DNA from: an uncultured Prevotellaceae bacterium
GTDB lineage: Bacteria > Bacteroidota > Bacteroidia > Bacteroidales > Bacteroidaceae
Reading direction: 5' to 3'
NCBI GenBank assembly: GCA_947307015.1
Contig: CAMZHV010000012.1
Coordinates: forward strand, 1-60,531
Length of the DNA stretch: 60,531 nucleotides
A model generated the notes under the pieces. It did no database searches and was not told the DNA's origin. It saw only the letters and a list, made by a program, of their open reading frames with translations. How positions within the stretch are numbered: position 1 is the stretch's first letter; each line of letters begins with the position of its first letter. The translations under genes were made by a program, and so were the position numbers. Positions 41,607-49,958 of this stretch are shown in pieces.

Positions 41607-43952
41607 ATGAATTCATTCAAGAAAATCCTATTTGAAAAAGTATTCACTCCCTCCCTCATAGGGAGGGCGGGGGGTGGGTCTCTTTTTCTCCTATTTCCTT
41701 TATTCCTATACGCCCAAGGCACCCTCGACGACTACAACCGCGCCTACACGCTCCAGCGCACCTTCTCTTGGTCTAAGGTCAAGAACCATGTCGACGATGC
41801 CCGTTGGCTCTCCGACGGCCGCTTCCAGTACCACCTCACCGACGGAGCCCGCGGCGCCTGGCATTTCGGCCAAGTCAACACCGACGGCACCATCACCCTC
41901 TCCGATTCCACCGCCGAGCGCCCCATCGAAGAGGCCCCTTCCAGATTTCCCTTCGATGGCGTTGGTGCGCGGCGGTTTGCCCGCCGCGATCAGCAGCAGC
42001 GAGCTCGCTTCATCGCCAACCCATCCAAGCGCCGTCAGGAACGCCACTGGATGGAGACCGACGATGAGCGCGGCGGCGACCCCGTCACCTCTCCTGACTC
42101 CTCCCTCGTAGCCTTCATCCGCAACGACAACGTCTATATAGCAAAGCCTGACGGTTCCCAAGCCCGTCCCCTATCTACCGAAGGCACCCTCAGCCACTAT
42201 TTCAGCAGCTACATCCAGTGGAGCCCTGACAGCCGCTATATCGCCGTCAATTGCATCCGTCCTGTCGACAAACGCTACGTCTACTATGTCGAGTCCGCAC
42301 CCGCCGACCAGCTCCAACCCATACTTCATAAACAGGAATATGCCAAGCCTGGTGATGAGCTACCCCAGAAAACGCCCTACATCTTCGAGGTCGCTACAGG
42401 CCGTGCCGTCACTCCTGCTCCCGACCTTATCGCCAACCAATACAACCTCGACGGCCCCCGTTGGTGTAAAGACAGCCACGCCGTCCGCTTCGAGTACAAT
42501 CAGCGCGGCCATCACCTATACCGCGTCTATGAGATGGCTGTCCCCGACGCTTCCGCAGGCGATGGTTCTGCCATCACCACTGTCCCCCTCCGTACCCTCA
42601 TCGAAGAGCGCGCCGACACCTATGTCCGCTACTCCAACAACTTCCGCCGCGACCTTCGTGGCGACAGCCTCATCCTCTGGCTCTCCGAGCGCGACGGCTA
42701 TCCCCACCTCTACCTCTTCGACACAACCCTCCCCGTCAAAGGAAAGAAAAGTACTGCCCGCCACTCGACCAAAGGCAAAGGTAACCACTCCCTCCCAAAC
42801 AGGGAGGGCGGGGGGAGAGTCTTAACCTCGGGTCCCTGGTGTGTCCGCCGTGTCCTCCACGTTGATGAAGACCGAGGCCTCCTCTTCTTCACCGCTAACG
42901 GCCGCAACCCCGATGAGGACCCCTACCACATCCACTACTACCGCATCAACCTCGATGGCACCGGCCTCGTCGACCTCACCCCCGAGCAAGGAAACCACAA
43001 CGCCCGCTTCAACGCCGACTTCACCGCCCTCATCGACACCTATTCCACCCAAGACACTCCCCCCATCACCAAGGTCCGTTCTGTCTGTGGTGACTTTGTC
43101 ACCACCAAAGCGACCACCCTTGCCACCGCCGACATCACCGACCTCCTCGCTGCTGGTTGGGTCACCCCCGAGATTTTCGTTGCTCCTGGCCGCGACGGCA
43201 TCACCCCCATGTGGGGCATCATCCAGCGCCCGTCGAACTTCGACCCGACACGCAAATACCCCATCATCGAGTATATCTACGCCGGCCCTGGTGACAGCTA
43301 TGTCCCCAAGTCCTTCCAGCCCAGCAACTACTACACCACCGCCCTTGCCGAGCTCGGTTTCATCGTTGTGCAGCTCGATGCCATGGGCACCAGCAACCGT
43401 GGTAAGAAGTTCGAAGAAGTCTGCTACAAGAACCTCAAGGATGCAGGCTTCCCCGATCGCATCGCGTGGATCAAGGCCGCTGCCGCCAAGTATCCTTATA
43501 TGGATGCAGACCGCGTGGGCATCTACGGCTGCTCTGCCGGTGGTCAGGAGAGCACTGCGGCCGTCCTCTTCCACGGCGACTTCTACAAAGCCGCCTACAG
43601 CGCTTGTGGCTGCCACGACAACCGCATGGACAAGATCTGGTGGAACGAGCAGTGGATGTCCTATCCCATCGACTCCTCTTATGTCGAATGTTCCAACGTC
43701 GAGAATGCCTACCGCCTCGAGCGTCCCCTCATGCTCGTCGTCGGCGAGCTCGATGACAACGTAGACCCTGCCAGCACCATGCAGGTCGCCGCCGCCCTCA
43801 TCAAAGCCAACAAACCCTTCGAGCTCGTCGTCATTCCCGGTGCCCACCACACCGTCGGCGAGACCTACGGCGAACACAAGCGCTTCGACTTCTTCGTCAA
43901 GAACCTCCTCGGCATCGACCCACCCGCCTGGAGCGAAGTTAAAACCCAATAA
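41607..43952 (+). CDS. S9 family dipeptidyl peptidase (DPP IV-like)
   Basis: The 781-residue secreted serine peptidase has an N-terminal DPP IV beta-propeller (about 90-530) and a C-terminal alpha/beta-hydrolase domain (about 560-775). The triad is S643 in GCSAGGQ, Asp in GELDDNVDP and His in PGAHHTVGE. Substrates are N-terminal dipeptides of peptides. The first residues include TPSLIGRAGGGSL, encoded by a GC palindromic element placed just before the hydrophobic core of the signal peptide (LFLLFPLFLYAQG), and another element encodes residues about 394-406 in the propeller. Both keep the frame open. Confidence 0.9.
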   Translation: MNSFKKILFEKVFTPSLIGRAGGGSLFLLFPLFLYAQGTLDDYNRAYTLQRTFSWSKVKNHVDDARWLSDGRFQYHLTDGARGAWHFGQVNTDGTITLSDSTAERPIEEAPSRFPFDGVGARRFARRDQQQRARFIANPSKRRQERHWMETDDERGGDPVTSPDSSLVAFIRNDNVYIAKPDGSQARPLSTEGTLSHYFSSYIQWSPDSRYIAVNCIRPVDKRYVYYVESAPADQLQPILHKQEYAKPGDELPQKTPYIFEVATGRAVTPAPDLIANQYNLDGPRWCKDSHAVRFEYNQRGHHLYRVYEMAVPDASAGDGSAITTVPLRTLIEERADTYVRYSNNFRRDLRGDSLILWLSERDGYPHLYLFDTTLPVKGKKSTARHSTKGKGNHSLPNREGGGRVLTSGPWCVRRVLHVDEDRGLLFFTANGRNPDEDPYHIHYYRINLDGTGLVDLTPEQGNHNARFNADFTALIDTYSTQDTPPITKVRSVCGDFVTTKATTLATADITDLLAAGWVTPEIFVAPGRDGITPMWGIIQRPSNFDPTRKYPIIEYIYAGPGDSYVPKSFQPSNYYTTALAELGFIVVQLDAMGTSNRGKKFEEVCYKNLKDAGFPDRIAWIKAAAAKYPYMDADRVGIYGCSAGGQESTAAVLFHGDFYKAAYSACGCHDNRMDKIWWNEQWMSYPIDSSYVECSNVENAYRLERPLMLVVGELDDNVDPASTMQVAAALIKANKPFELVVIPGAHHTVGETYGEHKRFDFFVKNLLGIDPPAWSEVKTQ
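41647..41681 (-). repeat. GC palindromic element, copy 6 (in a signal peptide)
   Basis: CTCCCTCCCTCATAGGGAGG core with a tail ending GGGGGTGGGTCT; translated in the DPP signal region. Confidence 0.85.
42788..42822 (-). repeat. GC palindromic element, copy 7 (in DPP propeller)
   Basis: CTCCCTCCC hairpin with GGGAGGG and a tail ending GAGAGTCT, read in frame as HSLPNREGGGRV. No partner in convergent orientation is seen nearby. Confidence 0.8.
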
Positions 43953-43983
43953 GCCCTATTAGCCTTTAGGCCCCATAAGTCCC

Positions 43984-45063
43984 ATGACCCCCATATTAAC
44001 CGAACAACAACGCGCCCTCTGGCACCAGCTCCTCCCCCTTGGGGGAGGTCGGGAGGGGGCCATCGTTATCACCTGTCATCGCGGCCCCGATGGTGATGCC
44101 ATAGGCTCCTCCACAGCCCTCGCCTCCTGGCTCCGTCGCCGTATGCCCGAAGCAGACATCCATGTCGTCGCCCCCACCATCTTCCCTGATTTTCTGAAAT
44201 GGATTCCAGGGGCCGAGGACATCCTTATCTATGAAGGCCACGAGGACGAGGTGCGCCCTATTGTCGAAGCCGCCGACCTCATCATCATGTGCGACCACGG
44301 CGAACTCAAGCGTATGTGGACCCTCGGCGACCTCATCCGTCCCCTACTGCCCATTGGCGGAGGCCAGCCCGGTGCCCTCCGCTGCATCATGCTCGACCAC
44401 CATACCAATCCCGAGCCCGGCATTGCCGACCTCGTCATCTCCCACCCCGAACTCTCCTCCACCTGCGAACTACTGTTAAGGGTGATGATGGAAGTAGACT
44501 CTTCCCTTCTCACCCCCTCCGAAGCCACCTCCCTCTACACCGGCATGATGACCGACACGGGGGCCTTCACCTATGCCAGCAATCGTCCTGAGATTTTCGA
44601 GCTCATCAGCATCCTCCTCCATTACGGCATCGACAAGGACAAGATCTACCGCAACATCTTCTTCACCTACAGCCCTAACCGCATGAAGCTCATGGGCTAT
44701 ATGCTCTACGTGAAGCTCGATGTCTGGAAGAAAGCCCACACCGCCCTCATGACTCTTACCAACGCTGAGCGCCGTCGCTTCGGCGTCCTCAACGGCGACA
44801 CCGAGGGCCTCGTCAACATGCCCCTCCAAATCCTCGGCATGAAGCTCTCCATCTTCCTCCGCGAGGACACCGAACACCCCTGCATCCGTGTCTCCCTCCG
44901 CTCCGTCGATGATTTCCCCTGCAACGAGATGGCAGCTGAATTCTTTGGAGGCGGTGGTCACAAGAACGCTGCCGGCGGCGAAGTCTGGGGCACCATGGAC
45001 GAAGCCATCGCCCTTGTCAAAAAAGCCGTTCAAAAATACATGACACAACTAAAAGCCGAATAA
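43984..45063 (+). CDS. DHH-family phosphoesterase (NrnA-like)
   Basis: A 359-residue cytoplasmic protein with DHH motifs: CHRGPDGDAIGSS (about residues 37-49), CDHGE, LDHHTNP and the DHHA1 signature GGGGHKNAAGG near the C terminus. NrnA-type enzymes degrade short oligoribonucleotides and may dephosphorylate pAp. Its N-terminal stretch LLPLGGGREGA comes from a palindromic element at 44031-44061 placed directly before the first catalytic motif. It lies in the operon 31 bp after DPP and two bases before the GH105 gene; linkage to glycan genes is probably positional. Confidence 0.85.
   Translation: MTPILTEQQRALWHQLLPLGGGREGAIVITCHRGPDGDAIGSSTALASWLRRRMPEADIHVVAPTIFPDFLKWIPGAEDILIYEGHEDEVRPIVEAADLIIMCDHGELKRMWTLGDLIRPLLPIGGGQPGALRCIMLDHHTNPEPGIADLVISHPELSSTCELLLRVMMEVDSSLLTPSEATSLYTGMMTDTGAFTYASNRPEIFELISILLHYGIDKDKIYRNIFFTYSPNRMKLMGYMLYVKLDVWKKAHTALMTLTNAERRRFGVLNGDTEGLVNMPLQILGMKLSIFLREDTEHPCIRVSLRSVDDFPCNEMAAEFFGGGGHKNAAGGEVWGTMDEAIALVKKAVQKYMTQLKAE
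44031..44061 (-). repeat. GC palindromic element, copy 8 (second family, in DHH gene)
   Basis: CCTCCCCCTTGGGGGAGG hairpin with tail TCGGGAGGGGGCC. This tail matches the ends of the 85-bp composites at 46946 and 47378. Confidence 0.8.
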
Positions 45064-45065
45064 CG

Positions 45066-47666
45066 ATGAAAAAGCTCTTCACCCTTCTCGTTCTGTTTGT
45101 TGCTGTTTCACAGCAACCCCTATTCGCTAACACCGAGGAAGCCGCCGCCGTCCTCGACCAGATCATCAAGGTCAACAACTACTGGCAGGCGCACAACACG
45201 CCCTACGTCCGCTCCTTCTGGGACCACGCCGCCTACCACACCGGCAACATGGAAGCCTACCGCCTCACAGGCCGCGCCGACTGGTACGCCTACACCGACA
45301 AGTGGTGCCGTCACAACGAATGGAAAGGTGCGAAATCCGATGACAAGAAGAACTGGAAATACCAGACCTACGGCGAAGGTCAGGACTTCGTGCTCTTCGG
45401 CGACTGGCAGATCTGCTTCCAGACCTACATCGACATGTACAACCTCGTCCCCGCCCCGTACAAAGTGGCTCGCGCCATCGAGGTCATGAGCCACGAGTGC
45501 TCCATGGAAGACACCCATTTCTGGTGGTGGGCCGATGCGCTCTACATGGTCATGCCCGTCATGACAAAGATGTACAAGCTCACGGGTGAAGTGAAATACC
45601 TTGACAAGCTCACAGAGAACTTCCTTTGGAGCGACAGCCTCATGTTCGACCACGAAGAGCAGCTCTACTATCGCGATGCCAAGTATATCTACCCGAAGGT
45701 CAAGACTGCCTGCAATGAAGGCAAGAGCTTCTGGGCGCGTGGCGACGGTTGGGTGCTCGCCGGACTTGCCAAGGTGCTGGCTGACATGCCCCACGATTAC
45801 AAGAATCGCCCCATCTTCGTGCAGCGCTTCCGTGAGTTGGCCGAAGGCGTAGCCCGTGTGCAGCGCCCTGGCGGCTACTGGAGCCGTTCCATGCTCTGCG
45901 AGGACGATGCCCCCGGCCCCGAGACTTCTGGCACCGCCTTCTTCACCTACGGTATGCTTTGGGGCGTCAACAATGGCTACCTCGACAAAGCCACCTACGC
46001 ACCCGTCATCGAGAAAGCTTGGAAATACCTCTTCGAGACCGCCCTCCAGCCCGATGGCAGCATCGGTTTCGTACAGCCGATTGGCGAGAAGCCCGATCCC
46101 ACCAAGACCGTCGATGCCCATTCCCAAGCCCCCTTCGGCACAGGCGCTTGGCTCCTTGCCGCCTGCGAGATGGTACGCTACATCGATGCCGACCCCTTTG
46201 CCACCGTTTCCGAGGGTTCACCCTCGGAGAATTCCATCTACCACCACACACCGACCACTCCCACCGCGAGTGCAGGCGGCGGTTTCCCCGCTGCTGCCCT
46301 CACCGGTCGACCCACCGCTGCCGACCCCATGCTCCGCTTCCGCGGCCATGAGGACTTCGGCAGCTATGAGATTGCCAACCCCACCGACGAGAACATCGCA
46401 CAGGTCATTGAGATCAACAATATGGAAGCCATGAAGCGCTCCAACTGCGCTGTCGCCCGCGAGTTCTTCTTCCTCGATGGCGACCGCAACGAAGTCCCCT
46501 ATCAGATCACCCACGATGGCCGCATCCTTGTCTTCTGCAGCGTGCGCCCACACAGCAGCATCACACTCACCATGTACAAAGGCCAGCCCCTCGACTACGA
46601 GCTCACCTGCAACGGCCGCATCTACCCCAACCGTTGGGATGACCTCGTCTGGGAGAACGACCGCTGTGCCTGGCGTTTCTACGGTCCCGAAGCTCATAAG
46701 CACATGAACAACCCTGCCTACGGCTTCGACACCTTTGTCAAGAACACCCCCCACCCCATCCAGGACCAGCTCTACCACAACGAACTCACTTCCTACGGCG
46801 TCAACGAGCGCATCAAGCGCGACAAGAGCCCCCTCAACTGGAATGAGGTACACCGCGGCTACACCTACCATCGCAATCACGGCGCAGGTATGGACGCCTA
46901 CACCGTCGGCCCCACCCTCGGCGCCGGTGCGCCAGCTCTGATGGTGGCCCCCTCCCAGCCCCCCCAGGGGGGGGAGCCCAAATCCACGAAGAATAAAAAA
47001 GCCTCCCCTCGGGGAGGTTTGGAGGGGGCCTCTCTCCTCTATCCTCTCTACTATGAATCCGCCGAAATCCTCGACAACGGCCCCCTCCGCTTCACCGTCC
47101 GTTTGAAGATGGCCGAGCAGCAGTTCCCCTCCCTGACGGGAGGGGTCGGGGGTGGATCTTTACTCATCACCCAAGATTGCGGCAGCCATTTTGCCCGTGT
47201 CGAAGTTACCTACGAAGGCATCACCAAGCCCACCCCCGTCTGCGCCGGCATCGTCGTCCATGAGAGCAACCCCAACGGCTATGTCCTCAACAAGAAAGAA
47301 GGTTTCGTCACCTATGCCGAGCCCCTTGACAACGCCGACAAGCGCATGAACGGAGAGCACTATCTCGGTGTCTTTTTAGCCCCCTCCCAGCCCCCCCAAG
47401 GGGGGGAGCCCAAATCCACGAAGAAGAAAAAAGCCTCCCCTCGGGGAGGTTTGGAGGGGGCCTCTTATCTATCATTATCCGAAAAGCGCGCCGGCGGTAT
47501 CGGCCATGCCCTCATCCAAACCACTTACACCCCTGGCCAGCCCTTCGTCTATTACACCGGCTCAGCCTGGAGCCTCTACGACGTCCCCACCCATGCCATC
47601 TGGCAGGAGACCTTGCGCCACGAACAGCGTATCCTCCAGCACGGCCTTCAGCTCGTAGAGCACTAA
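45066..47666 (+). CDS. GH105 (GH88-like) hydrolase fused to a DUF4861-like domain
   Basis: The 866-residue secreted protein has a signal peptide (about 1-21, ending LFAN). The first half is an (alpha/alpha)6 unsaturated-uronyl hydrolase domain (about 25-380) with DTHFWWWADALYM and FWARGDGWVLAGLAKVL, which carry the Asp residues used by GH105. A variable linker follows, and then a DUF4861-like domain (about 415-860). GH105 removes 4,5-unsaturated galacturonate from rhamnogalacturonan or related products of lyases. The DUF4861 part contains two nearly identical 29-residue inserts encoded by 85-bp elements and one 12-residue insert encoded by a 35-bp element, all in frame. It converges with the GH20 gene, 9 bp between stops. 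Confidence 0.85.
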   Translation: MKKLFTLLVLFVAVSQQPLFANTEEAAAVLDQIIKVNNYWQAHNTPYVRSFWDHAAYHTGNMEAYRLTGRADWYAYTDKWCRHNEWKGAKSDDKKNWKYQTYGEGQDFVLFGDWQICFQTYIDMYNLVPAPYKVARAIEVMSHECSMEDTHFWWWADALYMVMPVMTKMYKLTGEVKYLDKLTENFLWSDSLMFDHEEQLYYRDAKYIYPKVKTACNEGKSFWARGDGWVLAGLAKVLADMPHDYKNRPIFVQRFRELAEGVARVQRPGGYWSRSMLCEDDAPGPETSGTAFFTYGMLWGVNNGYLDKATYAPVIEKAWKYLFETALQPDGSIGFVQPIGEKPDPTKTVDAHSQAPFGTGAWLLAACEMVRYIDADPFATVSEGSPSENSIYHHTPTTPTASAGGGFPAAALTGRPTAADPMLRFRGHEDFGSYEIANPTDENIAQVIEINNMEAMKRSNCAVAREFFFLDGDRNEVPYQITHDGRILVFCSVRPHSSITLTMYKGQPLDYELTCNGRIYPNRWDDLVWENDRCAWRFYGPEAHKHMNNPAYGFDTFVKNTPHPIQDQLYHNELTSYGVNERIKRDKSPLNWNEVHRGYTYHRNHGAGMDAYTVGPTLGAGAPALMVAPSQPPQGGEPKSTKNKKASPRGGLEGASLLYPLYYESAEILDNGPLRFTVRLKMAEQQFPSLTGGVGGGSLLITQDCGSHFARVEVTYEGITKPTPVCAGIVVHESNPNGYVLNKKEGFVTYAEPLDNADKRMNGEHYLGVFLAPSQPPQGGEPKSTKKKKASPRGGLEGASYLSLSEKRAGGIGHALIQTTYTPGQPFVYYTGSAWSLYDVPTHAIWQETLRHEQRILQHGLQLVEH
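46946..47030. repeat. 85-bp composite palindromic element A
   Basis: Terminal inverted repeats of about 28 bp (starting GGCCCCCTCC and ending GGAGGGGGCC), each with its own small hairpin, flank about 26 bp of central sequence. It is read in frame as a 29-residue insert (APSQPPQGGEPKSTK followed by NKKASPRGGLEGAS). It matches copy B at 82 of 85 positions by direct count. Confidence 0.9.
47125..47159 (-). repeat. GC palindromic element, copy 9 (between composites)
   Basis: TCCCCTCCCTGACGGGAGGG core with tail ending GGGGGTGGATCT, read in frame as FPSLTGGVGGGS. The core is identical to copy 2 in pyrF. Confidence 0.85.
47378..47462. repeat. 85-bp composite palindromic element B
   Basis: Same structure as copy A 432 bp upstream, with three base differences, and translated in the same frame to almost the same peptide. 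Confidence 0.9.
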
Positions 47667-47675
47667 TTTAGATTA

Positions 47676-49622
47676 TTATTTCAGGCTCTCCACACGGAGG
47701 TTAGTGACACGGCTGCGGAGGGTAGCGTCGGTGCGCTGGAGGGGGAACTGAAGGGTGCGGACTTGCTTGAAGGGTTTATTGCGGGGCATCAGGCGTACGT
47801 CAGGACCAAGGGTCTCGACGAGGCGGCCGTTGACATAGAGGCGCGTCTCGCGGTGGTCGCCCTCGATGGCGATGTGCTCGTGCGTGCCGGGCTTCAGGGC
47901 GTGGCGGAAGGTGAAGAGGTAGCCATCGCGGACGAAGCCGAGGCAACCTGTGACGGGGTCGGCAAGGTAAAACTCAGCATCGCGGCTGCGGAAGAGGGCG
48001 GTGCCACGCGCCTCAGCGGCGGGAGTTTCTATGTCGAAGCTCACGCGGTAGGGCCAGCCGATGAAGGGGATGGCGCGCGTGGAAGCGGGGTCCACGGTGG
48101 CAACTTCCATGACGATGCCAGCAGGATAGCGCCCGAGGTCATTGAGGCCGGGAGCCTCGCCGATGGTGGCGGCCAGGCGTAGCCATTCGTCGCACTTCCG
48201 CACAGTGTCCGCCGCCCATGTCTTCTCGGCGATCACCTGCAGGGCGGGCATCAGACGGTGGTGGATATCTGCCACGGCGATGCCGTTGCCAATGATATCG
48301 TTCCATACGGCGAACATACCACCCTCAATCTGCGGATCACGCTCGGGGAAACGCTTGTCGCCGATGACGGCAGGTGTCCACGATCGGTATAGATTGGGGA
48401 CGTTGAGATAGTCGTAGTAGTAGCCCGCAGCGGGTACGATATAGGTCAACCCATCGGGAATACTGACGAGCTGGTAGCCCAGAGCGTGCATGGAGTCGGG
48501 CTCCGCATAGCCGTTGTACCAGTCGAACATCAAGACATCCTTCACCTTCACGGGCGTCTCGCCCTTCGCATGTGTCAGGGCCCCCCACAGCACGGCCTGC
48601 TTGCCGTAGCCCTCCACGGTGTGTATGAGGTGGTCTGTGAACGCGCGGAACTGCTCCACGGTCTCCTGACGTTTATTGCTGTATTCGTCCGTGCCGATAT
48701 GCACGCGCGGCCCGGCAAAGACGGGCTCCGGCCCCGTGAGATATTCGGCGTAGAGGCTGTCCATGAAGGGGAGCACAGCAGGGTTCGAGAGGTCGAAATG
48801 ATCCATGCCGAACTCCTGACTGCCGAGTTCCGGACGGTAGTGCGTGAAGGCGAGGCTGTGGGCCGGTGCGTCGATCTCAGGGATAATCTCCACGCCCAAG
48901 GCTGCCGCGTCGAGGATGAACTGCCGGAACTCGGCCTTCGTGTAGCTGCCATCCTCGGCCGTGAGGCCCGGGAACTGCGTGCTCTCCAAGCGGAACGCCG
49001 CGTAGGTCTCGTCCCAGTTCTCATGGAAATAGGCGGGGAAGCCGTTGTCGTTGAGGTGCACCTCCAGGCAGTTCATCTTATAGTACGCCATCGTCCTCAC
49101 CAGCCTGCGCAGGTAGTCCAGCGGGATGTACTTGCGTCCGCAGTCCATCACGAGTCCGCGCAGCGCATAGTCGGGGCAGTCGCCAATGCGGCCCTGTGGC
49201 AGATGGCAGACGCCACCAGCGGCGGGAGAAGTCATCTGCAACAATGTCTGCACGGCATGCAAGGCACCACGCTCGGCGGCCTCCACGCGCACGCACTTAT
49301 TGATATCTATGGTATAGCCCTCAGCGCCCAGGCGCTTCTGCGGACGATAGCAGAAGAGGATGTCAGCCCCTGCCGCCTTGCGGCCTTCAGCCACAGAGAG
49401 CGTGAGCCCCGTGAGCGTCTGCAGGTCGCGCGCCAGCAGCTCCGCCGCAGGACGCAGGCGGGCGTCGGCATAGAGGATGCGGCTGTCAGCCGTCAGGGCC
49501 AACTGCCCTACTCCACCCTTCCACTCGTGGATGGCAGGAATCGTGAACGGCCGCGGATTCGTCTCAGCATTACCCGTCACAGCGCACAGCACCGCGACCA
49601 GGAGAAATAATAACTTTTTCAT
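47676..49622 (-). CDS. GH20 beta-N-acetylhexosaminidase
   Basis: The 648-residue secreted enzyme has a signal peptide (about 1-19), an N-terminal GH20b domain (about 25-150), and a GH20 TIM barrel (about 155-480) with RGLVMDCGRKYIPLDYLRR, EIIPEIDAPAH and the catalytic Asp-Glu pair in HIGTDEYS. A concanavalin-like C-terminal domain follows (about 530-648). It removes terminal GlcNAc or GalNAc from host or plant glycans. It is monocistronic, transcribed toward the GH2 operon, with its own promoter and a heptamer array in the leader. Confidence 0.92.
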   Translation of the reverse strand: MKKLLFLLVAVLCAVTGNAETNPRPFTIPAIHEWKGGVGQLALTADSRILYADARLRPAAELLARDLQTLTGLTLSVAEGRKAAGADILFCYRPQKRLGAEGYTIDINKCVRVEAAERGALHAVQTLLQMTSPAAGGVCHLPQGRIGDCPDYALRGLVMDCGRKYIPLDYLRRLVRTMAYYKMNCLEVHLNDNGFPAYFHENWDETYAAFRLESTQFPGLTAEDGSYTKAEFRQFILDAAALGVEIIPEIDAPAHSLAFTHYRPELGSQEFGMDHFDLSNPAVLPFMDSLYAEYLTGPEPVFAGPRVHIGTDEYSNKRQETVEQFRAFTDHLIHTVEGYGKQAVLWGALTHAKGETPVKVKDVLMFDWYNGYAEPDSMHALGYQLVSIPDGLTYIVPAAGYYYDYLNVPNLYRSWTPAVIGDKRFPERDPQIEGGMFAVWNDIIGNGIAVADIHHRLMPALQVIAEKTWAADTVRKCDEWLRLAATIGEAPGLNDLGRYPAGIVMEVATVDPASTRAIPFIGWPYRVSFDIETPAAEARGTALFRSRDAEFYLADPVTGCLGFVRDGYLFTFRHALKPGTHEHIAIEGDHRETRLYVNGRLVETLGPDVRLMPRNKPFKQVRTLQFPLQRTDATLRSRVTNLRVESLK

Positions 49623-49633
49623 ATTGGTTGATA

Positions 49634-49675
49634 GGTTAGAGGTTATAGGTTAGCGGTTAAAGGTTAGAGGTTAGC
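49634..49675. repeat. Heptamer array in the GH20 leader
   Basis: Six consecutive 7-base units of the type GGTTAGA (GGTTAGA, GGTTATA, GGTTAGC, GGTTAAA, GGTTAGA, GGTTAGC) lie between the promoter and the start codon. Confidence 0.8.
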
Positions 49676-49712
49676 GTTATGGTTTTCGTTATCGTTTTCG
49701 TTAATCATGGCA

Positions 49713-49743
49713 CAAAGATAGTGTTTTACGCGTGATGCCACAA
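49713..49743 (-). promoter_or_regulatory. Promoter of the GH20 gene
   Basis: On the minus strand TTG (49741-49743) and TATCTTTG (49713-49720) are 20 bp apart, an exact consensus. The transcript would begin near 49706 and have an 80-base leader. Confidence 0.85.
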
Positions 49744-49847
49744 GGATAACAGTAAAAAAATGCATTGCAGCCAACCATTATTTTTGCTCGCCAAAGTCGT
49801 AGTGTTAATAATGGCGCTCAACGCATTAAAATTATTTTTTATACATA

Positions 49848-49951
49848 CAAAAACTGCAAAACTGCCACCCATATGACGTAAGCGACTGATTTACTTACGG
49901 TCGCATGGGTGGCAGTTTTGGTGGCAGATAGTCAAAAAGGTGTAGGTTTTA
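49848..49951. repeat. Left inverted end of the second VirE module
   Basis: The outer 22 bp (starting CAAAAACTGC) match the right end exactly in inverse orientation; the inner 44 bp (49908-49951) match it at 41 positions. Three GGTGGCAG sites are present, one outward and two inward. The arm also forms its own hairpin (49857-49872 with 49905-49920, 16 bp perfect). Confidence 0.85.
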
Positions 49952-49958
49952 GCAAGTT

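Noticed and set aside
45066..47666. GH105-DUF4861 gene disrupted by the 85-bp elements
   Set aside because: Both copies and the 35-bp copy keep the frame, and the sequence resumes with domain-like residues after each.
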